Shown piece by piece: positions 21,596-31,579 of a DNA stretch of 64,000 nt; the first letter of the stretch is position 1, and every line of letters begins with the position of its first letter. The notes under the pieces are model-generated. The model worked only from the letters and a program-made list of their open reading frames with translations. It was not told the DNA's origin and did no database searches. The DNA is from Phymatolithon calcareum (lineage: Eukaryota > Rhodophyta > Florideophyceae > Hapalidiales): positions 2,356,001-2,420,000 of the forward strand of contig OZ345360.1 of NCBI GenBank assembly GCA_977006965.1. The letters are read 5' to 3'. The translations under genes were made by a program, and so were the position numbers.

Positions 21596-22195
21596 ATGAC
21601 CCGGTTAGAGGCACTCTCTTATTCTAGCGTCGATGACCTTCGTTGTCTGAACGCCGCTTTGTTTCCGGTGTGTTACTCTAACAAATTCTACAAGGACGCC
21701 CTCGCCGGGCCTCCTGAACTTGTACGACTTGTTTTCGAGGACAGGTTCTTGATCGGCGCAGTGTGTTGTTGTATTGACAATGATGACGATCTGTACGTCA
21801 TGACCCTTGGAGTTCGTGCTGCGTACCGAGAGCGCGGCGTCGGCACGCTACTAGTGCAGCACGTCCTTACCACGGCTGAGCGGTCTCCCACATGCACGCG
21901 TATTCGAAGAATCTATATGCACGTGCAGGAAGGAAATGAAGAAGCGTTGACGTTTTATAGAAAGTTTGGATTTCAAGTCAAGCGGAAGTTGATGTTCTAC
22001 TATGCAAGAGTAGACCCGCCGCATTGTTATGAGGTTGAAAAGATTATTCGACCACATCTGCTTGTTAGCTCTGCTTCCCGAGACAGCAAAACTACTTCTG
22101 CCCCTTCCTGCACTAGCGTAGACTCAACAGAGGCTAGAACTACGACGGCGAACACATCGAAGACCGCAAAGACCATGTCGGTCCCCGCTGACTAA
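21596..22195 (+). CDS. NAA50: N-alpha-acetyltransferase 50 (NatE catalytic subunit)
   Basis: A 199-residue GNAT enzyme that acetylates the N-terminus of Met-initiated proteins and associates with the ribosome-bound NatA complex. The family signature FPVCYSNKFYKDAL lies at residues 23-36, corresponding to the FPVxYxxKFYKD substrate loop of NAA50. The acetyl-CoA-binding motif is YRERGVGTLL at 77-86. IYMHVQEGNEEALTFYRKFGF lies at 107-127. The tail after about residue 155 is Ser/Thr-rich and not part of the domain. I chose the ATG at 21596 because the distance to FPV matches the family. The frame is open further upstream, with another ATG at 21500. Confidence 0.93.
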   Translation: MTRLEALSYSSVDDLRCLNAALFPVCYSNKFYKDALAGPPELVRLVFEDRFLIGAVCCCIDNDDDLYVMTLGVRAAYRERGVGTLLVQHVLTTAERSPTCTRIRRIYMHVQEGNEEALTFYRKFGFQVKRKLMFYYARVDPPHCYEVEKIIRPHLLVSSASRDSKTTSAPSCTSVDSTEARTTTANTSKTAKTMSVPAD

Positions 22196-23457
22196 CCGCG
22201 ACCAGCATGGGGCTAGTGCCACAGACGAAAATGTTGTCTTAGTAGAAAGAGCCACCACAATGGATGGTGTATCATGGCTCCAATTAGGACGTCTCTCACG
22301 TGCAACATTTGCGAAATGTGAGCTGTATTTCGCGCGCTACACATACATGCTTAGTGATAATGTTGTAGCTCTGACATTTTCCCGTCGTAAATGCTCTTCG
22401 GGCAACTACAGGTGCACGTAAATTAACATTCCAACAGCTTTAAATTATCTGACGAAAACACTTGTGAACCTGCGTCATCAAGATCATGCCGCCTCTCCTG
22501 CAGTTGAGAATATCAGGACCAGAACAATTTGAGGATAAAGCCTTTTCTCCGTTCACACCATAGGCAAATGCGTCAGTGGCAAAACCGTGTCGCCATACTT
22601 ACGGTCTCTTAGAATTGACGCCATCACGCATGATCTAGCATCACGATGCGTGTAGTAATCCGAGGTTCTCGTCCACTTCCCGTGCAATGTGCAGGATGGC
22701 CCTGTCAAGGCGTTCTCTTGTTACCATCGGCAGCATCTCTTGATCAATAATGGGCTGAGAGGTCCTCCGCGTGACGTTGTCTTGTGAAAGGATGAAAAAT
22801 TGTTTCCCATGAGTTTACTTCGCGAGGAGCGGATTGGCTCTCGTACCACACCTTCATCTTCTGGAATTCCATTAGATGAGCGGAATGAGCCGCGATGGGA
22901 ATGGAAACAATTCTGACAACGAATTCCACAGAACCGTTCCACGACGAATCGTCTATCGACTGTTCCATGGTTGACGTAAGTCAGGACTGTAAGCAGAAGT
23001 ACTTTCTCGCGGCCAACAGATACAGTACTGCGCCCAAGCATGCCCGCGTAGCAAATCAATTCCAAATCAGACGCGTGTACAAAAATTGAAGATTGGAATC
23101 TCCGTTCTATTCGTGTACAGTACAGTATACCAAAACGATATTTTTTACACTGTATTCGCACCAACTTGATTGTTTGAATGTATTCTTCACGTAATACAAA
23201 CTCCATCCACTCCAAAATTTGGGTCGCAACGCCAAGATACTGTACACTTTTGTACTTACATGCCATGCACATCCATTCGCAGTGTCAGTGCTTGGCAAAG
23301 TTGCCCTCCTTCGCATCGTTGTCACACCTACACTCATCACCGTCCTGTTGTTGCGCGACGCAATCAGTGCTAGCTTGCTACAGTATCTGAGCTCCGAGAA
23401 AACAATCTCCAACAATTCTACCGTCACGGCCCGTCGTCCCTCGCGTTGTTTCTCCCA
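22196..23457. other. 1.3 kb spacer between convergent NAA50 and MnmE genes
   Basis: No convincing gene. It contains the 3' regions of two converging genes and several TACAGTA/GTACAGTACAGTA words (for example around 23113-23125). The minus-strand frame at 22721-23272 has no recognisable domain. Confidence 0.5.
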
Positions 23458-25107
23458 TCACTTTCCTATGCAGAAGTCGCGGAAAATTACATCAAGCACC
23501 TCCTCGACGTGCACCACCCCAGTGATAGCGCCGAGCTCGCGGCAAGCGATTCGCAGTTCCTCCGCCGCAATGTCCATCGGCAACCATCGATCACTCGGTC
23601 CCGATCTCCCTTCAACAAATGCATCCAGTGCCGCCACAGCCCGAGCTAAATGATGCCGATGTCGAGCCCGCGTCACCACTGGCATCTCCGCGCTCGCTGA
23701 GTTCCCGTCCCTTCCCATGTGTATTCGCACGGCCTCCCCGACAGCGGTCACAACAGTGTCCACTCCGGCCCGCGTCGCCACGTCCGTCAGAGAGAGGCGC
23801 AACATATCAGCCGGTACGCGTGCAAGTCCCCGTTCATCCAACAGATCCACCTTATTTGCAATCCGGATACAAACGCTCCCATCTGCCTTAGCTGCGATTG
23901 GCACACCTGCCGCATTGACAGCCATATTGTTCGATTCTCCAACCACTTCGCGAGCATCAGTCATTACAATCTTGACATCTGCGTCTTCCGCCGCCATGCG
24001 CGCTCGACGTATTCCTTCTGCCTCCACCTTATCTACCGGAATATCTCGTATCCCGGCAGTGTCCGCAATTGTGACAGCAAATCCTTGCAAATCCAGTGCA
24101 ACGGAGAGCACATCACGCGTTGTCCCCGGCACATCTGACACAATGGCCACCTCTCGTCTCGCAATAGCATTGAGTAGCGAACTCTTCCCAACGTTTGGCG
24201 GTCCTACAATGGCAACTTTCACCCCATCTCGTACAATTTCCCCATGTCGTCCATCCCGTGCAAGCCGGTCCTCGATCTCCCCTTGCAATTTTCTTGCCCC
24301 CGGCACAACGTCCTGAAATGCCGCATCGTCAACATCATCCCCGAAATCAATCACCGCTTCAGCATGCGCCAGACATAGCTTCCCGTCCGCACGCCATCCC
24401 TCCAATACCTTCCGCGCGCCGCCACCAACTGCTTGCAGTGCCTGCACGCGCTGTGACTCCGTCTCCGCTGCGAGGAGATCGGCAAGTCCCTCTGCGGCCG
24501 TCAAATCCAATCGACCATTTTCAAACGCCCTTCTTGAAAACTCACCCCTATTAGCAGGTCGAACCCCCTCATCGTTCATAGTGGACAACGCCGCGATCGT
24601 CGCCCGCACCACCGCGCGCGAACCATGCACGTGCAATTCAGCCACATCTTCACCAGTGAAACTGGCGGGACCGCGGAATATCAGCACGATAGCCTCGTCG
24701 AGCGGAAGACTGGTAGTGGGGTCGATCAGTGCGCGCACTGCAGCCCGTCGTGGAGGAGGAAGGGAAGAACCAGGCGCGAGAAGCAGTGACGCCGCGCGAT
24801 GCGCCGATGGTCCGCTCACGCGCACGACCGCTACGCCGGACACTGCGCCTGCGGGTCCTGAGGACAGCGCGAAAATCGTGTCATTTAGGGACTCAGTGGT
24901 GGAGGATGCTTCCGTCAGCGTTACAGATAAGTCACGGTTCCGGCGGACAGACGAGGTTTCCACATCGGCAAGTGTGCATAATGGCGAACGAGGACGGCGG
25001 GTCGCACAACTTCGGCGCACAGGGGAGCTGAGAAACCCTCGCGAGCTACGCGATAGAACGGCGGACGCGGCGTTCACAAAGGTCAAAAGGGCGCGCCCGC
25101 GGCGCAT
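23458..25107 (-). CDS. MNME: tRNA modification GTPase MnmE, organelle-targeted
   Basis: A 549-residue homologue of bacterial MnmE (TrmE; MSS1/GTPBP3 in mitochondria), which with MnmG modifies the wobble uridine of tRNAs. The N-terminal tetrahydrofolate-binding domain begins at about residue 75 (DTIFALSS). The GTPase domain shows GPPNVGKSS at 302-310 (P-loop), PGTTRD at 327-332, DTAG at 349-352 and NKVD at 418-421. The protein ends in the catalytic C-terminal motif CIGK (546-549). The first 75 residues are Arg/Ser-rich with few acidic residues, a typical organellar targeting extension; plastid or mitochondrion cannot be decided. The first ATG is at 25107; the frame is open further upstream only through non-ATG codons. 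A MITE begins 120 bp upstream. Confidence 0.95.
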   Translation of the reverse strand: MRRGRALLTFVNAASAVLSRSSRGFLSSPVRRSCATRRPRSPLCTLADVETSSVRRNRDLSVTLTEASSTTESLNDTIFALSSGPAGAVSGVAVVRVSGPSAHRAASLLLAPGSSLPPPRRAAVRALIDPTTSLPLDEAIVLIFRGPASFTGEDVAELHVHGSRAVVRATIAALSTMNDEGVRPANRGEFSRRAFENGRLDLTAAEGLADLLAAETESQRVQALQAVGGGARKVLEGWRADGKLCLAHAEAVIDFGDDVDDAAFQDVVPGARKLQGEIEDRLARDGRHGEIVRDGVKVAIVGPPNVGKSSLLNAIARREVAIVSDVPGTTRDVLSVALDLQGFAVTIADTAGIRDIPVDKVEAEGIRRARMAAEDADVKIVMTDAREVVGESNNMAVNAAGVPIAAKADGSVCIRIANKVDLLDERGLARVPADMLRLSLTDVATRAGVDTVVTAVGEAVRIHMGRDGNSASAEMPVVTRARHRHHLARAVAALDAFVEGRSGPSDRWLPMDIAAEELRIACRELGAITGVVHVEEVLDVIFRDFCIGK

Positions 25108-25226
25108 TGCTCGGAGTTGCTCTGAGACCGCGCGCGTTGGGTGTCTACTGTTCCACACGGTGAGCCGGCCTAACGAGATCTGCTGCGCTGTAAGCCTTGT
25201 TAATTTTTCGTCCCATTGGTGGCATT

Positions 25227-25545
25227 TAGAGATGGGCAAACCTCAAAATTCCGGCGAGTGAGGAGAGGAGTGTATGATACCTGCGAGGACTCCTCATTTT
25301 TCAGTTCTCAAGAAGGCCTTCAGAGGTCCTCGCGAGGACCATAATCGCCAGTGCTTGTAATTTGCATCCGCAGATGAGCTATGATTACAGTCCGTTCTAT
25401 AAGGCAATAACTCTATCATACGAATATATCATAAGTCCTCGCGAGGACCCTCGCAGCGGTGGCGAGGGCGAGGACCGGTCCTCGAGAAAATAGGTCCTCA
25501 GAGGGCCTCTCGAGGAGAGGAGCCATTTAGGTTTGCTCATCTTTA
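25227..25545. mobile_element. hAT-type MITE, 319 bp, with 8-bp target duplication
   Basis: The ends are inverted repeats: left TAGAGATGGGCAAACCT and, read from the other strand, TAAAGATGAGCAAACCT (15 of 17 identical). The element is flanked on both sides by the identical 8-mer GTGGCATT (25219-25226 and 25546-25553). An 8-bp duplication and a (C/T)A(G/A)RGATGGGCAAA-type end are hallmarks of hAT transposons. The interior lacks coding capacity and is full of CCTCGCGAGG and GAGGACC palindromic units, so it folds on itself. It is therefore a non-autonomous element. It sits about 120 bp upstream of the MnmE start codon, in the likely promoter or 5' leader. Confidence 0.92.
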
Positions 25546-25553
25546 GTGGCATT

Positions 25554-26194
25554 GAAGCTTTCCATTCTTCGCCCCTATTGGAAATGATGAGCTAGTGAAA
25601 GCTGGATTGAGACTTAAAAACTATTTTTAGGAATGAAAAGTTGGAGATGGCTTTATGATGTCTCAACTACCCTGAGAGTCGTCAGTGCACACGGAAAATG
25701 TATTGGCTATTTCTCATTCGTGCTCTGAATTCTGGTACCTTTACATGCTCGAGTACGCAATTCCTCTACTTCTAGCACTATGCTACTATAGTTATACAGG
25801 TGTATTTCTGGTACAACAAACCACTCGAGTGTGACTGTACACGGCCACAAACTATGGAAACGGGCCGATGGTGCGGTGCTCTATTATTTGTTCATGTGAA
25901 ACGGGGACCAGGCCTTGTTGTCTCAACACTTAGAATGAGCCCGATGAGCTGTTCTCTCACTCGTCAAGACATCCAAGCATCGTATTCACGCGCTTATTCA
26001 GATCAGACACAAACTTCCTCCGACCTCTGCCTCAGCAATCCACGTTGACTTCGGTACACCTGCACACACACAAAAATAAACAGCCCTGTTTTTCCACGTT
26101 GACTTCGGTACACTTTAAACCCAAACGCTTGGCCTCTCGGCATAACATGACGTTGAGAGTTTCGACCCTCGGACAGTGCCGTCTCGTCGGAAAC
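25554..26194. other. Spacer downstream of the MITE
   Basis: About 0.64 kb without a recognisable gene. It contains a pair of 20-bp perfect direct repeats (26040-26059 and 26094-26113, core CACGTTGACTTCGGTACAC) separated by a 34-bp AC-rich interval, close to the 3' end of the next minus-strand gene. Confidence 0.5.
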
Positions 26195-27356
26195 TTATTG
26201 AGTGGCTCTTCGATTCGGCTTGAGCATGTGCCCACGTAACTTGGGGTACATGGACCATAGATTTTGTCCCCTGAAGGCAGCGATCTTTACGTCCCATAAT
26301 CTCTCTGACGGTTTTATTTCCGTGCCACGAACGACGAGAGTGAATCTCTTGTCCATGTACGCCCACTTGCGCGTTTCATTCTTGATTGCCCCCAGTTTCA
26401 GCACATACTGCCCGTCTGGCTTTGAGACATCCATGGGTTCCGTGAAGCACGCACGGTGCATGTCAACCAACCTCGTCAAGCTTTTGAACTTGCACATAAT
26501 CATGCTAGCACCAGACTGGACGAAAACTGCAAGTGAATCAGGTTTCAACACATCATAGTTGACCAGTTTGAGGCCAATTCCCCTGTATGCAAAACTATTC
26601 GGCATCTTCTCCGCGAAATCACGCACCACTAGGGGTGACATCGGAGCGTTAGGGGCTATACCGATTCGAACATCTGTCTGTGCCACCTCGCCATGACTTC
26701 GATCTTGGGGCATTTGAATGATACACACACACCGCGTGTGGCACGGTACTTGCGGGGTGAGACTGTGACGTTGTTCCACGTCCTGTTTGCGCAGAAAAGC
26801 TGTGGCTAGCAACTCGGTCTCCGATACAAGCACGAAGCAGTCTTGGAGGCGGGTGCGATGACCTCTGCCAGCATAGGTGATAGCTGTGAAAGTAGCGCCA
26901 TTAGTTGGTACGACGTCGTAGCTCGGGAATTCGATCCCTCGTCGGGCGTCGCTGCCAAGGGAATGTCCATTGCGAATGAATGGAATACCCCGCACGTCCA
27001 GTGATGTGGGCAATGTTCGAACGGTAATATTGTCCTTTTTTGTAGTTTTGGCGATGATGTCAAAGGCAGTGTGTCCGAGCCTTCCATCAGTTTCAATGAG
27101 AGTTGTCAGATTGTATCCGTAAATGGTCTTCGATGATGATTGCGATCTACTTATCATTGCCTTTTAGAGCAACGGAGACGAGGGTGTCATACGGTCGACA
27201 CAGGCGACGGACAGCGAATGAAGTGGACCCCGTACCGAGATTTTGCATGGTGACAAAGTCAGGGGGGTCAGCTTCATCATAGACGAGCTGACCGAAAGTG
27301 GTGATCGTGATCAAACTCAGTGCCAAAGGCAAGGTGAAGTTGAAATGGGATGTCAT
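26195..27356 (-). CDS. Unidentified secreted-type protein in two overlapping frames
   Basis: Two minus-strand frames together look like one gene. The upstream frame begins with ATG at 27356; its N-terminus, MTSHFNFTLPLALSLITITT, is a convincing signal peptide, and it continues to a TAG at 27147. The downstream frame is open from about 27157 to 26195 (320 codons) and contains mixed sequence such as YGYNLTTLIETDGRLGHTAFD and several Cys. A GT...AG interval at 27192-27147 (46 bp, GTATGA to AGTAG) would join them in phase. A sequencing or genuine frameshift is the alternative. No family is recognised. If the junction is right the product is about 375 residues, exported or luminal. Confidence 0.45.
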
Positions 27357-27488
27357 CTTCTTAGCAGCGTAGATCTTTGAGGGTAGACAGAAGGAAACTC
27401 CAGCTTGGCAGAGCAGCATGAACGATGACTGCAGAAACGCGCTGGTTTTCCAACGGGCTGCCGGATTGATGCAGAGTTGTAAGCTCAA

Positions 27489-29265
27489 TCATCGTTCCCG
27501 CGGATCGGGACGTACTTATTTGCTTGCGTGTTTACGTGCGTTCAATGAGTGGAATGACCGTTGTGGAGAACCTTGAAACCATTGAATGCAATAGAAAACG
27601 CACAGATTCCGTGGATTTCATCTTCCTCTTCAACGACCAGTTGGTTTGCACTATGCAAGAACGTTTTGTGTGTTCCCAATGATTCAAAACTCAGGGCTGG
27701 GAAAACTTGTTGCGCAGATCACATGCATTGACCATTGTGCCGTTATCCGAAACGGTTCAGTGTCGAGGTTAGAGACTCGAAATTGAAAGTTTGAGTGGAT
27801 ATCCCGAAAAGCCCTCTTTTTTGCGTTCCTTTCTCTGCTCTAATGATGCATCGATTCTCTATTAGTTTACATTTTGCACGCTGAAGACGCCGATCGAATG
27901 AAATGTCGCTTTCCTCCCTCTCCATTACATTAGTTCGGAAGTACTTGATTTTGTTTCGGTATCACGTTGAATACTAGTAATATTGAACTCTTAATCAAGA
28001 GTTGGCATGATGCTCGACAAGACTTGAATCAAAGCGTACTAACAGTTAACGTGCAACAGCTCACTCAGAATTATCCACTGTTCGGAGCAGGGCCCATCAT
28101 TACCTGGGCCCAAAATGACAACAGCACTTTGAAAAACGAGCAATGGCTCACTCGAGATTAACCGTTGCACGAAGCAGGCAGACAATCTCCTGCGTGGAGA
28201 AAGATCTTTTGTAATGCTGCACAAGAGGGAGTCATATTCAAGTCGCACGCCTACAACTATTTGTCACTTTCACGTTAAAGCCCAAAGTTCACGCATTCGG
28301 ATTTGCTCGAGAACATCAGCGTCTTCCTCGTACACAGCCATCCAACGCTGTTTGCGAGTCGGTCAATATGCACACTCGACCTTAAAAGGATCCATTGACC
28401 AGCCTTACTCCACGTCACCGCCGCCGTCACCAGCACTCTATGCCCAATCTTTCCATGCCTGACTTCAGTTGTAATCTCCTGTGCCTCACGTTTCGACAAG
28501 ATTCTTAGGTTGTGGGCATTTTCAAGATACCCAAGTTAGTCAATTCATGGCTCTCGCCTCGCCCTACGCGAGCTTGGTTGCTCCTGTGCCGCCTGGGACC
28601 ACCAAAGATGAGGAGACGTCATCAAGGAGAAAGGTTTGTATTAAGCCTGGTAAGACACAAAAAGCCTCTTGAAGAAACAGAAGAGTACTTTGGAAGAGAT
28701 GAGGACGTAAAGGAAGCAATGAAGGATATTGAATATCTCAAGATTTATGAAGACCTGCGGCAAGCCCTTCAGAAAGCCCAGGAGGGATCTGTCACGAAGA
28801 AGAGGAGGAGTGAAGAAACAATTAAGGTATGGGAAAAGGAAGAAGAAGGCAGATCAATGAAGATTCCTATTGAAGGCAAACTACCAGGGATCCTTTACAT
28901 AGGAGAAAGAACAACACGTTAAGGTGCCTAAGGTTGACATTCAACCGATCACCCCTTTGGAGGAAATTAGTATTGGGTGCCTACTGTGGGATTACCGCGG
29001 TGATCGAACTAGTCGCCTTACAACGTACTCTAGCGTCGTCGAAGATGAGTACAGAAATTGAGTTTGAGTGCAAGAGACTCACAGGAGCTCTTGTTGGGAG
29101 AGAATTACGAATCAAGAACAACAGCTGCCCCGTTACTCCAAGGTGAGGCTTTGGGAGCTCTCAAAATAAAATCATCAAATATCCCCTCTAGGGTGACATG
29201 ACCCGGGTGTAGCGCATGGAGCGAAAGTCCACTTCCCGTTTTGGGATGCTATAGTGCGAGAGCTG
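27489..29265. other. 1.8 kb spacer with remnants of open frames
   Basis: No complete gene is recognised. The plus-strand segment about 28512-28922 encodes a charged Glu/Lys-rich stretch (KPLEETEEYFGRDEDVKEAM and onwards) that looks coding, but its upstream part is out of frame with the neighbouring ORF at 28481-28672. It may be a decayed gene or retroelement fragment. One copy of a dispersed repeat lies at 29125-29186. Confidence 0.4.
29125..29186 (+). repeat. Dispersed repeat, copy A (partner at 41110-41172)
   Basis: The segment from CTGCCCCGTTACTCCAAGG to AAAATCATCAAATATCCCC recurs at 41110-41172 in the same orientation with a few substitutions and single-base gaps. The flanks differ. It is non-coding in both places. 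Confidence 0.8.
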
Positions 29266-29312
29266 AAAAGTAGACAAACATCTGCAAATTTTGCAGATGT
29301 TTGTCTACTTTT
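29266..29312. repeat. Perfect inverted repeat, 23-bp arms, one-base loop
   Basis: The left arm AAAAGTAGACAAACATCTGC(AAA) at 29266-29288 is exactly reversed by 29290-29312, with a single T between. It lies about 170 bp upstream of the dihydroorotase start codon. On RNA it would form an uninterrupted hairpin. Its position suggests the promoter or 5' leader of that gene, but no function is known. Confidence 0.9.
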
Positions 29313-29481
29313 CTTCTTCTTCTCAATCGGAAAGCAAATTTATGACAAACGACTTGATGCACCGCACTGTAAAGCTAGATCTCGATTGTTGATGATGCGT
29401 TTCGATGCATTTCTGTTCAGCCCCTAGTTCGCTGCCGATCAGATCTCAACCCGCACCCATCCTCACAGCACCCTCTTCACT

Positions 29482-30573
29482 ATGGCAGACCAAGAGCAAA
29501 CGAATGTGGTGAGAAGCGATCTGACCTCCGAGGTTTCGCTCGCACTCCCGGACGACTTTCATGTGCATCTGCGGGACGGCGCCATGCTGCACGCCGTGGC
29601 CAAGTACACGGCCGCCCAATTCGCGCGTGCCCTTGTCATGCCCAACCTGACCCCTCCCGTCCGAACAGTATCTGACGCTGCTGCATACCGTACGCGCATT
29701 CTCGCCGCCCTCCCCGCCGACGTTCATTTTGAGCCCCTCATGACACTGTACCTCACCGAGACGACCACTCCTGACGATATTTGCGCTGCAAGCGCTTCAG
29801 GGTTCGTGATCGCCTGCAAACTTTACCCGGCTGGAGCGACAACCAACTCCGCCTATGGCGTACGCGACATAACGATGATTGTCCCTGTCCTCGATGAAAT
29901 GCAACGTCGCGGCCTCGTTCTCTGCTTGCATGGTGAAGTAACATGCGATAAACTCGACGTCTTTGAACGAGAGGCGGAGTTTGTCCGCACCGTTCTTCCG
30001 AAACTTCTTTCCGATTTCCCCACCCTAAAGATCGTACTCGAGCATGCAACCACAGCGGTTGCAGTTGCAGCTGTCGAAAACACACCAGGCGACCGACTGG
30101 CCGCAACACTCACCCCGCAGCACCTGCTGTACTCTCGAAACGCGCTGTTTGCAGATGCTAAGATAAGACCGGATTACTTCTGTCTACCTCTACTGAAACG
30201 CGAGGACGATCGTCGCGCACTTCTTCGAGCTGTCAGCGGAGCTGCAGCACACAAGTTCTTCGCAGGGACAGACTCAGCGCCGCACACTCGTGATCGAAAA
30301 GTGTGTGAGCAAGGCTGTGCAGGCGTTTTTAACGCTCCGGCAGCTGTCGAACTGTATGCAAAAGCTTTCGAGGAAGCTGACGCTCTCGGCCGTCTGAATG
30401 CATTTTTGTGTGAAAATGGGGCCCGGTTTTACGGACTAGCCGCAAACACTGGTTCCAGTGTCGTGAGAAGGACGCCGACGAAAGTGGAGAATAATGTTTT
30501 GGTGGAAGGGGATCAAAGCGTAAAACCTTTGGCTGCAGGAGAGACACTTGAATGGTCATTTTATAGGACTTAG
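29482..30573 (+). CDS. PYRC: Dihydroorotase, class II (PyrC/URA4 type)
   Basis: A 363-residue zinc amidohydrolase that interconverts carbamoyl-aspartate and dihydroorotate, the third step of pyrimidine biosynthesis. The metal-site residues are all visible: HVHLRDG (H27, H29), the lysine expected to be carboxylated (K113 in CKLYPAG), H150 in CLHGEV, H188 in LEHATT, and D264 in GTDSAPH. LYPAGATTNSAYGV and the short length are class II features, as in bacterial PyrC, yeast URA4 and plants. The enzyme is thus monofunctional, not part of a CAD fusion. There is no clear targeting sequence: residues 1-20 are acidic/polar. A perfect hairpin (29266-29312) lies just upstream. Confidence 0.96.
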   Translation: MADQEQTNVVRSDLTSEVSLALPDDFHVHLRDGAMLHAVAKYTAAQFARALVMPNLTPPVRTVSDAAAYRTRILAALPADVHFEPLMTLYLTETTTPDDICAASASGFVIACKLYPAGATTNSAYGVRDITMIVPVLDEMQRRGLVLCLHGEVTCDKLDVFEREAEFVRTVLPKLLSDFPTLKIVLEHATTAVAVAAVENTPGDRLAATLTPQHLLYSRNALFADAKIRPDYFCLPLLKREDDRRALLRAVSGAAAHKFFAGTDSAPHTRDRKVCEQGCAGVFNAPAAVELYAKAFEEADALGRLNAFLCENGARFYGLAANTGSSVVRRTPTKVENNVLVEGDQSVKPLAAGETLEWSFYRT

Positions 30574-31579
30574 GGTTAGACGAAGAGAGAGAAAGCACTA
30601 TCGACGGCTTTTCAGTCTTCTGGGAGATCAGGAGATTCGGCCTCCTTTCGCAACAAGGAAAAGGGACGGCAGCAATAGTGAGGCTCTCGCAGTGTTATTG
30701 AATGGAATGGTCAAATGAAATGCATTGCGTAGAGCATATATTGAAATATGGCGCGCGAAGTGCTTGGATTTGTACTTCATAAGACAGGGAGCAGCTTTTC
30801 CGTGTTCTTCCAATGTATACCGTTGCAAGGTGCTGAGCTGAGGTACAGTATGCTACTATCTCGTAAGGAAATGCTCAACACAACTGACACGAATGTACAC
30901 GACGGGAGTGACCTAAGGAATGCGACGCAGAGAGTTATTTAATAAGAAAAAACTGTATGCATTCAGTGGCAACACCATTCTTCAAGGCAAGTCTGCTTAG
31001 GGCTCTTTGCCTTCCTCCTGCCAAGCTTGTAGATTCCCAGATCTGATTCTTCCGCGTTGACGCTTGGAAGCCGGAGATTTTGCGCCGCCAGAGTACTTCG
31101 CTACTGTGGCACAGTACCTCGGAAATGGTTTCTGTGTTGAGTTTGGAGCAATTTCTTTGTTAAATTCCAAATTGTCCCATCCTCCAGTAGTAACACGTGT
31201 CATGTCAATGTGCTGGCCATCGAAAATGATGAAAACCTCATAAAATTTGCGAAATTCATATATCAGGCCAGAAGCTGCAACCTCTTTCTTGCCGGCATTA
31301 CATGTGCTAACAGAAAGCCCGCTCAATCCCATCGACCAGTTAGACGCATCAGGTTGACGTGACGAGAGCGGCGAACCTTTCAACGTTCGGCAGTGACCAT
31401 TGCGCCGTCGCGAGTGACGTGCTTGGGCTCTAACGTTCATTGTTCGAGACAGCATTCGAACCGTACCAATTTTGAATCCACTGTACTGTATTGCGCCGCC
31501 GACAGTCCCCGTGCTTGGTGGGAGCGCTTGAACCTTTCGGCAATTATTCAGTGACTTCTTGCTTTCAAGTCCAGTCGAA
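30574..31579. other. 1 kb spacer upstream of BET protein 2
   Basis: No convincing gene. A minus-strand frame (30997-31812) runs from inside the BET gene through this spacer. Its part over the BET gene is an antisense shadow. The distal part (about 150 codons, rich in Lys/Arg/Gly, with EFRKFYEVFIIFDGQHIDM) might be a short gene starting at an internal ATG, but there is no supporting homology. Confidence 0.4.

Noticed and set aside
24581-25261. 226-codon plus-strand frame opposite MnmE
   Set aside because: Antisense of the MnmE targeting and N-terminal region; low-complexity Arg/Thr/Ser composition follows from the sense codons. No family match.
28512-28922. 136-codon charged frame that looks partly coding
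   Set aside because: The upstream part is out of frame with the neighbouring frame and there is no family match. Kept only as a remark in the spacer entry.
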